This document shows positions 28,370 to 35,549 of a stretch of DNA of 53,884 nucleotides, one piece after another. Origin of the DNA: an uncultured Pseudomonadota bacterium (GTDB taxonomy: Bacteria; Pseudomonadota; Gammaproteobacteria; Steroidobacterales; Steroidobacteraceae); the NCBI GenBank assembly GCA_903832085.1, contig CAIKZZ010000016.1, positions 1 through 53,884 on the forward strand, written 5' to 3'. Position numbers and translations under genes: made by a program. A model generated the notes under the pieces. That model was not told the origin of the DNA and searched no databases. It saw only the letters and a program-made list of their open reading frames with translations. Position 1 is the first letter of the stretch. Each line of letters starts with the position of its first letter.

Positions 28370-28457
28370 TGAAGTAAGTGGCGTGCTTTACGTCCCCGCT
28401 CGGTCGCCAGACCGGCCGGCGTTCGGTCGTTAATTGTTGTCTATGAAGGAGTTGTAC

Positions 28458-28769
28458 ATGAACACATTTCTTAAAGCTGGCGTTGTTGCGCTCGTCGTTG
28501 TCTTCGCCGCTGGTTGCACGGATTTGAAGCCATTAGAGGCACAAGTGAGCGCTCTGAAGGAAGAGCTCAACAAGCACATTGCAGAAACCGCTGGCATTCC
28601 AGCACTTGCTGCTAACGCTGCCAAAGCTGCGCAAGCTGCCGCCACTGCCGCCCAACAGGCGCAGAGCAAAGCAGATGCCGCCGCGTCAGCTGCACAAGCC
28701 AGCCAACAGTGCTGTGATGCGACCAACGAGAAGATTGATCGCTTGTTCAAGAAGTCGATGTCGAAGTAA
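28458..28769 (+). CDS. Alanine-zipper outer-membrane (murein) lipoprotein, Lpp/OprI-like
   Basis: The 103-residue precursor begins with a lipoprotein signal ending in the lipobox FAAGC. The mature part is an Ala-rich coiled coil with heptad spacing (ANAAKAAQAAATAAQQAQ and on). It then has a Cys-Cys pair in QQCCDATNEKIDRLFKKS and ends in Lys. By analogy with Lpp and OprI, the lipid anchors in the outer membrane and the terminal Lys can be bound to peptidoglycan. The Cys-Cys pair, as far as I recall, recurs in the alanine-zipper family of Xanthomonas-like bacteria. ATG 28458 is preceded by GAAGGAG (28445-28451) with six bases of spacing. The L,D-transpeptidase gene lies convergent just downstream. 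Confidence 0.85.
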   Translation: MNTFLKAGVVALVVVFAAGCTDLKPLEAQVSALKEELNKHIAETAGIPALAANAAKAAQAAATAAQQAQSKADAAASAAQASQQCCDATNEKIDRLFKKSMSK

Positions 28770-28804
28770 GTCATTAGCCGCCTACAGGCGGACTGATGCA
28801 GCAC

Positions 28805-28828
28805 AACGCCGCGGATTTCCGCGGCGTT
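28805..28828. terminator. Terminator after the lipoprotein gene
   Basis: A 10-bp GC-rich stem AACGCCGCGG / CCGCGGCGTT with a four-base loop lies 36 bases after the lipoprotein stop and is followed by TTGTCGTTT-like sequence on the plus strand. It sits between two convergent genes and could serve both. Confidence 0.75.
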
Positions 28829-28913
28829 GTCGTTTACGGCTAGGCTCTTTTTACGCCCACGGGCGAATGCGATCGCCTAGCGGCACCTGACAACACGTCA
28901 ACCGCGTCGCAAT

Positions 28914-29891
28914 TCAGTTTGCGGCTAGTTCCATTTGTGTCACTGGCACCGGAATCCCAAGCGCCTCTAAAAAGGCGGACTCCGTCCGTATCCACTCGAC
29001 ACCCACACTACGCGCCTTATTACGTACAGCTGCTGCCACTAGACGCGCTAACGCAGTGCGATCCGGCTCATAGGCACCCCGATCACTTGCTTCAAGGGGC
29101 GGATGGACTTCCACATACAGCTGACCGTCCGACCAACCCACCTTATGTGGCTGATTTACAATGCGCACTGGCGTATCAACTGCCACTTTCTTGAAAAGCT
29201 CTTCAATGTCTTCCGGATACAAACGCATGCAACCATGCGTCACCTGCATACCAACTCCCGCAGGTTTATTGGTTCCGTGTATCAGGTATGCGCCGCCAGG
29301 GATCGCGAGTCGCATCATGTAAAGGCCCAGTGGATTATCAGGTCCTGCTGGCACAGCTTTGGGTAAAATATCGCCCCGCTGAGCATGCTCATAGCGCACT
29401 GACTCCGGCGGATACCACACGGGGTCTTTGACCTTGGCCGCAATGTGAGTCAACCCAATGGGCGTAGACCAATCCATTTTACCCACGCTGATCGGATAGG
29501 TCACAACGATCCGCGACTCACCTGCTTTGGCCGGTGGATAGTAGTACAACCGATGCTCAGGCAGATTCACCACGATACCCTCGTGGGGCGTATCGGGCAA
29601 AATGCGCCGTAGCGGCAAACGAATCACCACGCCCTCGCCAGGCAACCACGGGTCTACGCCCGGATTCGCATTCACCACTTCCTCATAACCAAGACCAAAT
29701 CGCCTGGCAATATCAATCAGCGTGTCCGCATGTATCGCGCTCACCTCACTGTATTCACCGACCAGATCAGAATCAGCTTGCAGCGCTAACACCGCACTAT
29801 GCACAGCACCTGACGCACCGAACAAAGCGCCAAACAACCAAACGCTTATCTTAAAGCGCTGCGACATCACGAATGAAAAAAACTGCGCCAT
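28914..29891 (-). CDS. L,D-transpeptidase (YkuD/ErfK family) with LysM-like domain
   Basis: These periplasmic enzymes attach Lpp-type lipoproteins to meso-diaminopimelate or make 3-3 peptidoglycan cross-links. The 325-residue protein has an N-terminal signal/anchor (ISVWLFGALFGASGAVHSA) and a LysM-like repeat (ADTLIDIARRFGLGYEEVVN). The YkuD domain carries His205, His219, Cys221 (nucleophile) and Arg223 in the HGTNKPAG...VTHGCMRL signature. ATG 29891 overlaps the fabH stop (TGATG); an in-frame ATG at 29867 would give a more compact signal peptide. The neighbouring alanine-zipper lipoprotein is its probable substrate, which is an inference from position and family. Confidence 0.9.
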   Translation of the reverse strand: MAQFFSFVMSQRFKISVWLFGALFGASGAVHSAVLALQADSDLVGEYSEVSAIHADTLIDIARRFGLGYEEVVNANPGVDPWLPGEGVVIRLPLRRILPDTPHEGIVVNLPEHRLYYYPPAKAGESRIVVTYPISVGKMDWSTPIGLTHIAAKVKDPVWYPPESVRYEHAQRGDILPKAVPAGPDNPLGLYMMRLAIPGGAYLIHGTNKPAGVGMQVTHGCMRLYPEDIEELFKKVAVDTPVRIVNQPHKVGWSDGQLYVEVHPPLEASDRGAYEPDRTALARLVAAAVRNKARSVGVEWIRTESAFLEALGIPVPVTQMELAAN

Positions 29892-30859
29892 CAATAGCGC
29901 ACCAAGGCAGATCCCCAGGTAAACCCGCCGCCAAAAGTCTCCAGCAACAACAGTTGTCCGCGCTGTATACGGCCATCCCTCACCGCCGCATCAAGCGCTA
30001 AGGGAATGGAAGCCGATGAGGTATTGCCATGGTCTTGTACCGTGATAACGACGCGCTCGAGCGGCAAGTCGAGCTTGCGAGCAGCTGCCTGAATAATGCG
30101 CAGATTAGCTTGGTGCGGCACCAACCAGTCGATTTCGCTTTTATCAACACCCGCTTTTGCAAGCGTTTTATCTACCAGACTCGACAGCGTATTGACCGCG
30201 ACTTTAAAGACTTCATTGCCTTTCATCGAAATACCACCGGGAGCACCGGCGCGCAGTTTGTCAAAGCCAGAGGAAGGCCCATACGGGAAATACAAAAGAT
30301 CACTGTACTGACCATCTGCTGATAACAGCGTGGTCAAAATTCCTGGCGTCTCACTAGGCGTCAGAATCACCGCACCAGCCCCATCGCCAAACAGCACAGC
30401 TGTACTGCGATCGTTCCAATCCACGATCCGCGATAGACACTCGGCGCCTATAACCAAGGCGCATTTTGCCTCGCCTAAGCGAATAAATTTATCTGCCATC
30501 GACAACGAATACATAAAACTGCTGCAAGCTGTTTCAATGCTAAACGCTGGTGTGTCATGAATCCCTAGGTGTCGTTGCACCAAAGTGCCAACGTTGGGGA
30601 AGATAAAATCGGGTGTACACGTCCCCACCGCCACAAAGTCGATATCAGCAGCTGTCACGCCTGCCGCCTGCATCGCGCGTCGCGCCGCTTCAGCAGCCAA
30701 GGTCGACGTCGACTCCTCAGGGGCTGCCACATGCCGCCGCTCGATTCCTGAACGCGAGCGGATCCACTCATCCGTGGTATCGACCATCGTCTCAAGATCG
30801 GCATTGGTGAGTACTTTAGCCGGCAAATAACTGCCGGTACCGGCGATACGTGAGTACAT
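29891..30859 (-). CDS. fabH: 3-oxoacyl-[acyl-carrier-protein] synthase III
   Basis: FabH condenses acetyl-CoA with malonyl-ACP to start fatty acid synthesis. The 322-residue protein has the triad Cys112 (ETACSSFMYS), His249 (WLVPHQANLRI) and Asn279 (DHGNTSSASIP). The C-terminal GGGFTWGSALVRY is the usual end. The ATG lies one base after the plsX stop, so the genes are coupled. It is part of the yceD-rpmF-plsX-fabH operon. Confidence 0.97.
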   Translation of the reverse strand: MYSRIAGTGSYLPAKVLTNADLETMVDTTDEWIRSRSGIERRHVAAPEESTSTLAAEAARRAMQAAGVTAADIDFVAVGTCTPDFIFPNVGTLVQRHLGIHDTPAFSIETACSSFMYSLSMADKFIRLGEAKCALVIGAECLSRIVDWNDRSTAVLFGDGAGAVILTPSETPGILTTLLSADGQYSDLLYFPYGPSSGFDKLRAGAPGGISMKGNEVFKVAVNTLSSLVDKTLAKAGVDKSEIDWLVPHQANLRIIQAAARKLDLPLERVVITVQDHGNTSSASIPLALDAAVRDGRIQRGQLLLLETFGGGFTWGSALVRY

Positions 30860-30860
30860 G

Positions 30861-31874
30861 TCAGACTGCCTGTGCTTTAAGTGTCATGCCAATTTCCGAG
30901 GGTACTCCTCGGCGCGCCTCATCGATACCCAGACGCACAGCATGTGCAAACGCCACCGCGTCTGCACTACCGTGACTTTTTACCACGATCCCAGCAAGAC
31001 CTACCATACTCGCGCCATTATAGCGGCGCGGATCAAATCGCTGACGAAATCCTCGCAACGCCGGCAAGGCAAATAAGGACCCCAAACGCCGCCACGGGGA
31101 GCAAGTCAATTCCTCGTGCATCACGCGACTTTGCATGCGCGCCAAGCCTTCCATGGTTTTAAGCGCGACATTGCCGGTAAAACCGTCCGTCACAACGACA
31201 TCCACGGCACCGGTGAAGATATCATTGCCTTCCACGTAACCGCAGTAATTAAGACTCGAACGCTTAAGAAGCGCATGGGCGGCCTGCACCACATCATGGC
31301 CTTTGATGTCCTCTGCACCCACATTGAGCAGCCCCACACGTGGTTGAGTTGCACGCCTGCCATCGTGTGCCATCACGGATCCCATCACTGCAAACTGGAA
31401 TAACTGCACAGGTGTAGCGCTCACGTTGGCACCTAAATCAAGCATGCAGGTATGCCCACCCGTTGCTGGGATATTTGCCACAATAGCTGGCCGCTCAATG
31501 CCAGCAATCATGCCAAGCACGAAATGAGACGTGGCCATAAGAGCGCCAGTATTGCCACTACTGATGCAGGCGCTCGCCTGTCCACTCGCGACTAGATCGA
31601 TCGCACGGCGTAGTGAGGAATCTTTTTTGTGCCGCATGACGTCGCGCGGACGCTCATCCATTCCCACAATTTGACTGGCAGCACAAAGATGGACGCGCGA
31701 ACGCAGAGCCTTACTCGCCGTCAATAGCAACGGCTCAAGCACGCTCGGAATGCCAACTAGGGTAATTTCAAGGTCCGGCGTCGATCGCAACACCTCGATC
31801 GCGCCGGCCACGCAGCTAGCGGGACCTAAGTCACCGCTCATCGCGTCGATCGCTATAGACAGACTGTGCTGCAT
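30861..31874 (-). CDS. plsX: Phosphate acyltransferase PlsX
   Basis: PlsX makes acyl-phosphate from acyl-ACP, the acyl donor for PlsY in phospholipid synthesis. The 337-residue protein shows the family signatures SIAIDAMSGDLGPASCVAGA at the N-terminus, DVMRHKKDSSLRRAIDLVASG, SSGNTGALMATSHFVLG and VTDGFTGNVALKTMEGLA. It follows rpmF after 36 bases. Confidence 0.97.
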   Translation of the reverse strand: MQHSLSIAIDAMSGDLGPASCVAGAIEVLRSTPDLEITLVGIPSVLEPLLLTASKALRSRVHLCAASQIVGMDERPRDVMRHKKDSSLRRAIDLVASGQASACISSGNTGALMATSHFVLGMIAGIERPAIVANIPATGGHTCMLDLGANVSATPVQLFQFAVMGSVMAHDGRRATQPRVGLLNVGAEDIKGHDVVQAAHALLKRSSLNYCGYVEGNDIFTGAVDVVVTDGFTGNVALKTMEGLARMQSRVMHEELTCSPWRRLGSLFALPALRGFRQRFDPRRYNGASMVGLAGIVVKSHGSADAVAFAHAVRLGIDEARRGVPSEIGMTLKAQAV

Positions 31875-31910
31875 CGGCGTGTGCCGAAGACGGCCCGTGT
31901 CGCCCAGCGA

Positions 31911-32102
31911 CTACTCCTCGGCAGTCTCTACCGGAGTCTCGATCACTTTCTTACCGCGATAGTACCCATCGCGGCTGATGCGATGACGCAAGTGCGTCTC
32001 ACCGGAGGTAGGATCAATCGACAGCGCTGGCGCTGTCAAATGATCGTGCGAGCGGTGCATGCCGCGCTTCGACGGTGTCTTCCTACTTTTCTGAACGGGC
32101 AT
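31911..32102 (-). CDS. rpmF: 50S ribosomal protein L32
   Basis: The 63-residue product begins [20 protein letters not shown], the hallmark of bacterial L32. It then has [26 protein letters not shown] in two conserved pieces. It lacks the zinc cysteines, as other gammaproteobacterial L32 proteins do. It lies 16 bases after yceD and before plsX, the standard order. Confidence 0.97.
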   Translation of the reverse strand: MPVQKSRKTPSKRGMHRSHDHLTAPALSIDPTSGETHLRHRISRDGYYRGKKVIETPVETAEE

Positions 32103-32118
32103 CGTGTACTCCTAAAAC

Positions 32119-32649
32119 TCAACGCTTAAGCAAATTTCGCAAATCAGCAAACGGACGCTGGGTAGGCGCGACGGGGGCGGGTTTCTCTACCGCCACCACC
32201 TCTTCAACCACCATCGCCTTTCGCATCGCACAATCAGCCGGCGTCGCGTGCATCGGCACTAGCGGCACCGCCAACAGCAATTCATCCTCCACAAACTCAT
32301 CCAGCACCAACTGACCACCAGGCGCTGTCACCGCATCATAGGCCTCGGGCACCCGCCCCGCCTCTGCATCCCGAGCGACAAAGGCCACCCGCACTGGCGA
32401 TTCGAGTGACGCCTCAAATTCCTTCAAACAGCGCTGGCAGATCAACCAGGCTCGCGCCCGCACCGCGCCCTCAAGCGCAGGGTACGCCCCGGCTGAGTGA
32501 AACCGAAAATCCACCACCGCCACGCCGTCCGGCCGCGCAAGACTATCGCGCAGGCGGGAGAACCTACCCAATGGGTAGTCATGTTCTAGCCGGGTACGCT
32601 GGGCCGCGAGCTGCCCCACGTCCAGCGGGTCCTGGAGTTGGCTCGCCAT
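32119..32649 (-). CDS. yceD: DUF177 protein YceD
   Basis: YceD is a conserved protein of unclear role, linked by genetics and synteny to 23S rRNA maturation. From ATG 32649 it has 176 residues. It contains the family CxxC (LICQRCLKEFEAS), an acidic segment (LVLDEFVEDELLLAVPLVPMH) and the C-terminal PFADLRNLLKR. The longer frame from 32697 overlaps the promoter. The predicted transcription start is only about four bases before this ATG, so the message may be nearly leaderless. It heads the yceD-rpmF-plsX-fabH operon. Confidence 0.9.
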   Translation of the reverse strand: MASQLQDPLDVGQLAAQRTRLEHDYPLGRFSRLRDSLARPDGVAVVDFRFHSAGAYPALEGAVRARAWLICQRCLKEFEASLESPVRVAFVARDAEAGRVPEAYDAVTAPGGQLVLDEFVEDELLLAVPLVPMHATPADCAMRKAMVVEEVVAVEKPAPVAPTQRPFADLRNLLKR

Positions 32650-32659
32650 AGGGCCGCGT

Positions 32660-32688
32660 ATGATAGTGATGCAAGCGTGCTGTGTCAA
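32660..32688 (-). promoter_or_regulatory. Near-consensus promoter of yceD-rpmF-plsX-fabH
   Basis: On the minus strand, TTGACA (32688-32683) is a perfect -35 and TATCAT (32665-32660) matches 5 of 6 -10 positions, with the ideal 17-base spacer. Transcription should start near 32653. Confidence 0.8.
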
Positions 32689-32739
32689 AACGAGCAAACG
32701 CCAAGGTCTTGATTTAGAAAGCTGTAGAATCCTGAACTT

Positions 32740-33333
32740 ATGAGCCTTAAGCCCCCCCCGCTGATTTTAGCCTCCACCTCAATGTACCGTCGCGAACTCA
32801 TGAAGCGCTTGCGGGTGGCTTTTGAGTGTCACGCGCCCCACGTCGCTGAAGACCGCTTGCCCGGCGAGCAGCCAGCGGCGCTCGCGGTGCGCCTCGCCGC
32901 CCTCAAAGCCGCGGCAGTCGCTGCCATGCACCCGAGCGCCGTCGTGATTGGCGCAGACCAAGTTGCCGCCAACGGCACCTCGATCCTCGGCAAACCGGGA
33001 ACCGTGGCGAACGCCATACGCGATCTCACCGCCGCGAGCGGCAACGTCGTCAACTTTTACACCGCGGTCACGATCCTGCGCCCAGATGGCACTCGCCAAG
33101 ACCACCTCGATCTGACGCGCGTGCAGTTCAGACCCTTAAGCGCGACCGAAATCGCGACCTACGTACAACTGGATCAACCACTGGATTGCGCTGGCAGCTT
33201 TCGCTCGGAGGGTCTAGGCGTCAGTTTGTTCGAGCGCATCGATAGCCATGATCCAACAGCACTCATTGGACTGCCGCTGATCTTCGTTGCCAATGCACTA
33301 CGCATAAGCGGCCTTAACCCACTCGCTGGCTAA
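32740..33333 (+). CDS. maf: Maf/YceF-family nucleotide pyrophosphatase
   Basis: Maf-like proteins hydrolyse modified nucleoside triphosphates; the YceF branch prefers 7-methyl-GTP. The 197-residue protein has ILASTSMYRRELMKRL (substrate loop), Glu in AEDRLPGE, and the VVIGADQVAANG and LGKPGT segments of this branch. No Shine-Dalgarno sequence precedes the ATG. TAGAAT (32725-32730) lies nine bases upstream, so this transcript may also have almost no leader. It diverges from yceD, the conserved arrangement. Confidence 0.92.
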   Translation: MSLKPPPLILASTSMYRRELMKRLRVAFECHAPHVAEDRLPGEQPAALAVRLAALKAAAVAAMHPSAVVIGADQVAANGTSILGKPGTVANAIRDLTAASGNVVNFYTAVTILRPDGTRQDHLDLTRVQFRPLSATEIATYVQLDQPLDCAGSFRSEGLGVSLFERIDSHDPTALIGLPLIFVANALRISGLNPLAG

Positions 33334-33361
33334 TGCGAGCGCAGCCCACGCCGCTTACGGA

Positions 33362-34036
33362 TCAGGTCCGCACTGAGCGCTCCATGGCTCGCTGTGCGGC
33401 AGCGAGTGCCGCGGCCCGCTGTAAGACGCCGACATCGTCACCAGGGCCCACACACATACTCAGATCCTGCAGCAAACCATCAGCCACATCATAGATCCAG
33501 CCGCGCACATGCACTGTGCGTCCGCGATCCCACGCACCTTGGACCATTGTTGTTTGGCACACGTTAGCAACCTGCTCAATCACGTTTAACTCGGTCAGCA
33601 AACGCTGACGCGCCGTGACTGTGGTCAACGGCTCGAGTAATTGCTCGCCACGGCGCATGACATCCTGCACATGGCGCAGCCAGTTATCGATAAGCCCCAA
33701 CCGCTGGCCCTCGAGCGCCGCTGCGATACCGCCGCAACCATAGTGGCCCACGACAAGGATGTCATCGATATTTAATACATCCACGGCGTATTGAATCACC
33801 GACAAGCAGTTCAAATCTGTATGAACCACAACGTTCGCCACATTACGATGCACGAACATCTCACCCGGCTTTAAACCGACAATTTCGTTGGCAGGTACGC
33901 GACTATCAGCGCAGCCGATCCATAAAAACTTAGGTGCCTGCAAGCGGGACAGCGTCGCAAAAAACCCAGGATCGCTCGCGTTAACGGCGCGCACCCAGCT
34001 GCGGTTATTGGCAAATAGCGGATGTTCGTTGTTCAT
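33362..34036 (-). CDS. can: Beta-class carbonic anhydrase
   Basis: The enzyme interconverts CO2 and bicarbonate and supplies bicarbonate for carboxylation reactions. The 224-residue protein has zinc ligands Cys42 (GCADSRVP), His98 and Cys101 (VGHYGCGG), and the Asp44-Arg46 dyad. ATG 34036 overlaps the rluC stop by four bases (ATGA), so it is translated from the rluC transcript. It converges with maf. Confidence 0.96.
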   Translation of the reverse strand: MNNEHPLFANNRSWVRAVNASDPGFFATLSRLQAPKFLWIGCADSRVPANEIVGLKPGEMFVHRNVANVVVHTDLNCLSVIQYAVDVLNIDDILVVGHYGCGGIAAALEGQRLGLIDNWLRHVQDVMRRGEQLLEPLTTVTARQRLLTELNVIEQVANVCQTTMVQGAWDRGRTVHVRGWIYDVADGLLQDLSMCVGPGDDVGVLQRAAALAAAQRAMERSVRT

Positions 34037-35061
34037 CGGCGGCGCCTACTACTGCGCTTGGAGCGCTCTGCGGTCAGATGATCAATGATGGCGACTAACT
34101 CAGACGTCAGCGGGACACTCAGAGAGAATACCTTACCTGAGCCTGGCCATTCAAAACTCAATGTCTGGGCGTGCAAAAACATGCGGTTAAGACCAACCGT
34201 TGCCAACCATGCGTTGAATTCGCGATCGCCATACTTATCGTCACCGGCCACCGGATGCCCAGCGTGGGCCGCATGCACACGAATCTGGTGGGTACGCCCG
34301 GTCCCGATACTCACTTGCAGCAACGTCGCCGTGGCTCCAAAAAAATCAACCGGCGTGAACGTCGACTGCGACTCCTTACCACCCGCTTGCACTTTTACCA
34401 CGCGCTCGCCGCCTTGGCGCGCGCGCGTGTCCAACGGGACGTCGATCGTTTTCGTGCCGAGATTCCACGATCCCTGCACGAGCGCGAGGTACTGCTTCTC
34501 CACGAGACCATCACGCAGGAGTCCGTGCAACGAGCGCAGCGCCGTGCGGTTACGCGCCACCATCAGCAAGCCACTGGTATCTCGATCCAGTCGATGCACC
34601 AGCTCCAAGGTCTCGTTAGGGCGCGAGGCGCGCAGTGCCTCAATGACCCCAAAGGACAGCCCACTGCCGCCATGCACCGCCACCCCTGAGGCCTTGGCAA
34701 TGACCAACAGATCCTTGTCCTCAAACACCACACTGCTTTCAATGTCCGCCAGCGCTCGATCGGGCACCCGTGCTGGCCCTTGCTCGGTTGGGGTCCGTAC
34801 CGGCGGTAGCCGAATATCGTCACCGGCGACCACCCGATACTCGGGTTTGGCCCGCTTTCCATTCACCCGCACCTCGCCTTTGCGCAAAATACGGTAAATG
34901 CGCGACCGCGGGACCCCCTTCAGCTCGCGCAGTAGCCAGTTATCGATTCGCTGGCCACCGCCGTCAGGACCCACCGTCACGTGGCTCACACCCGAGCCAG
35001 CTGCTGAGCCTATGGCGGGGCCCGTTGCTGGGGAATTCTCTGGAATCGACTCGTAAGGCAT
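34033..35061 (-). CDS. rluC: Ribosomal large subunit pseudouridine synthase C
   Basis: RluC modifies U955, U2504 and U2580 of 23S rRNA in E. coli. From ATG 35061 the protein has 342 residues. The S4 domain is at about 37-85 (RIDNWLLRELKGVPRSRIYR, RKGEVRVNGKRAK). The catalytic domain carries Asp161 in HRLDRDTSG and later RTHQIRVHAAHAGHP. The longer frame adds 28 residues from 35145 without family similarity. The gene diverges from rne, as in other gammaproteobacteria. The family has several close paralogues, but the S4 domain and the rne neighbour point to RluC. Confidence 0.92.
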   Translation of the reverse strand: MPYESIPENSPATGPAIGSAAGSGVSHVTVGPDGGGQRIDNWLLRELKGVPRSRIYRILRKGEVRVNGKRAKPEYRVVAGDDIRLPPVRTPTEQGPARVPDRALADIESSVVFEDKDLLVIAKASGVAVHGGSGLSFGVIEALRASRPNETLELVHRLDRDTSGLLMVARNRTALRSLHGLLRDGLVEKQYLALVQGSWNLGTKTIDVPLDTRARQGGERVVKVQAGGKESQSTFTPVDFFGATATLLQVSIGTGRTHQIRVHAAHAGHPVAGDDKYGDREFNAWLATVGLNRMFLHAQTLSFEWPGSGKVFSLSVPLTSELVAIIDHLTAERSKRSSRRRR

Positions 35062-35549
35062 TGATTTACCGATAGTGGTCTGGTAGATTCGTCCGTGATC
35101 TGGCGAGGCGTACGACAACGCGAAGCGTTTCGTGGCCTGCGCCAACGCGCGGTTTTCGCTACACGCGTCGCCCGATTCAGACCCCTTAAGGCGGTTCTGA
35201 ACCTCGGCGAGCGTTGCGGCAACAGCATATTAGTTGGTTCGGAGTCGTCCGTCTCGGGCGTTCGAACCATCGTTCGGCCGATGACTTACGGATGCGCGGC
35301 ATTTTCGCCGCCCACGCTGTGCGTACCTAAGGGGTGCGTAGCGTGTCGACCGGTCAACGGGCTCTAGAAGGACTGCAGGCCGGGTGTGCGTGCGGGGGTC
35401 TGACAGGACTCAGCAACACGCCCGCATGATGAAGATGGCTTACGACGCACTACCGCTCACCAGCCCTCGCCTCGCATCGTTCGCGACGCTCCGCCGCGCC
35501 ATGGGCGCATCCAAAGTATCGGCCCCAGCTCACACCCAAGTAGGGGCCC
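35062..35549 (+). promoter_or_regulatory. Long structured 5' leader region of rne
   Basis: The 488 bases between divergent rluC and rne contain no credible gene but several inverted repeats on the plus strand. GCGGC/GCCGC is at 35296-35311. CACGCT/AGCGTG, extended by wobble pairs, spans 35313-35345. TGCGGG/CCCGCA is at 35391-35426. GGCCCC/GGGGCC at 35521-35548 covers the ribosome binding site. In E. coli the long rne leader folds into hairpins that RNase E itself recognises for feedback control. A comparable role here is an inference; I cannot place the promoter. Confidence 0.6.
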
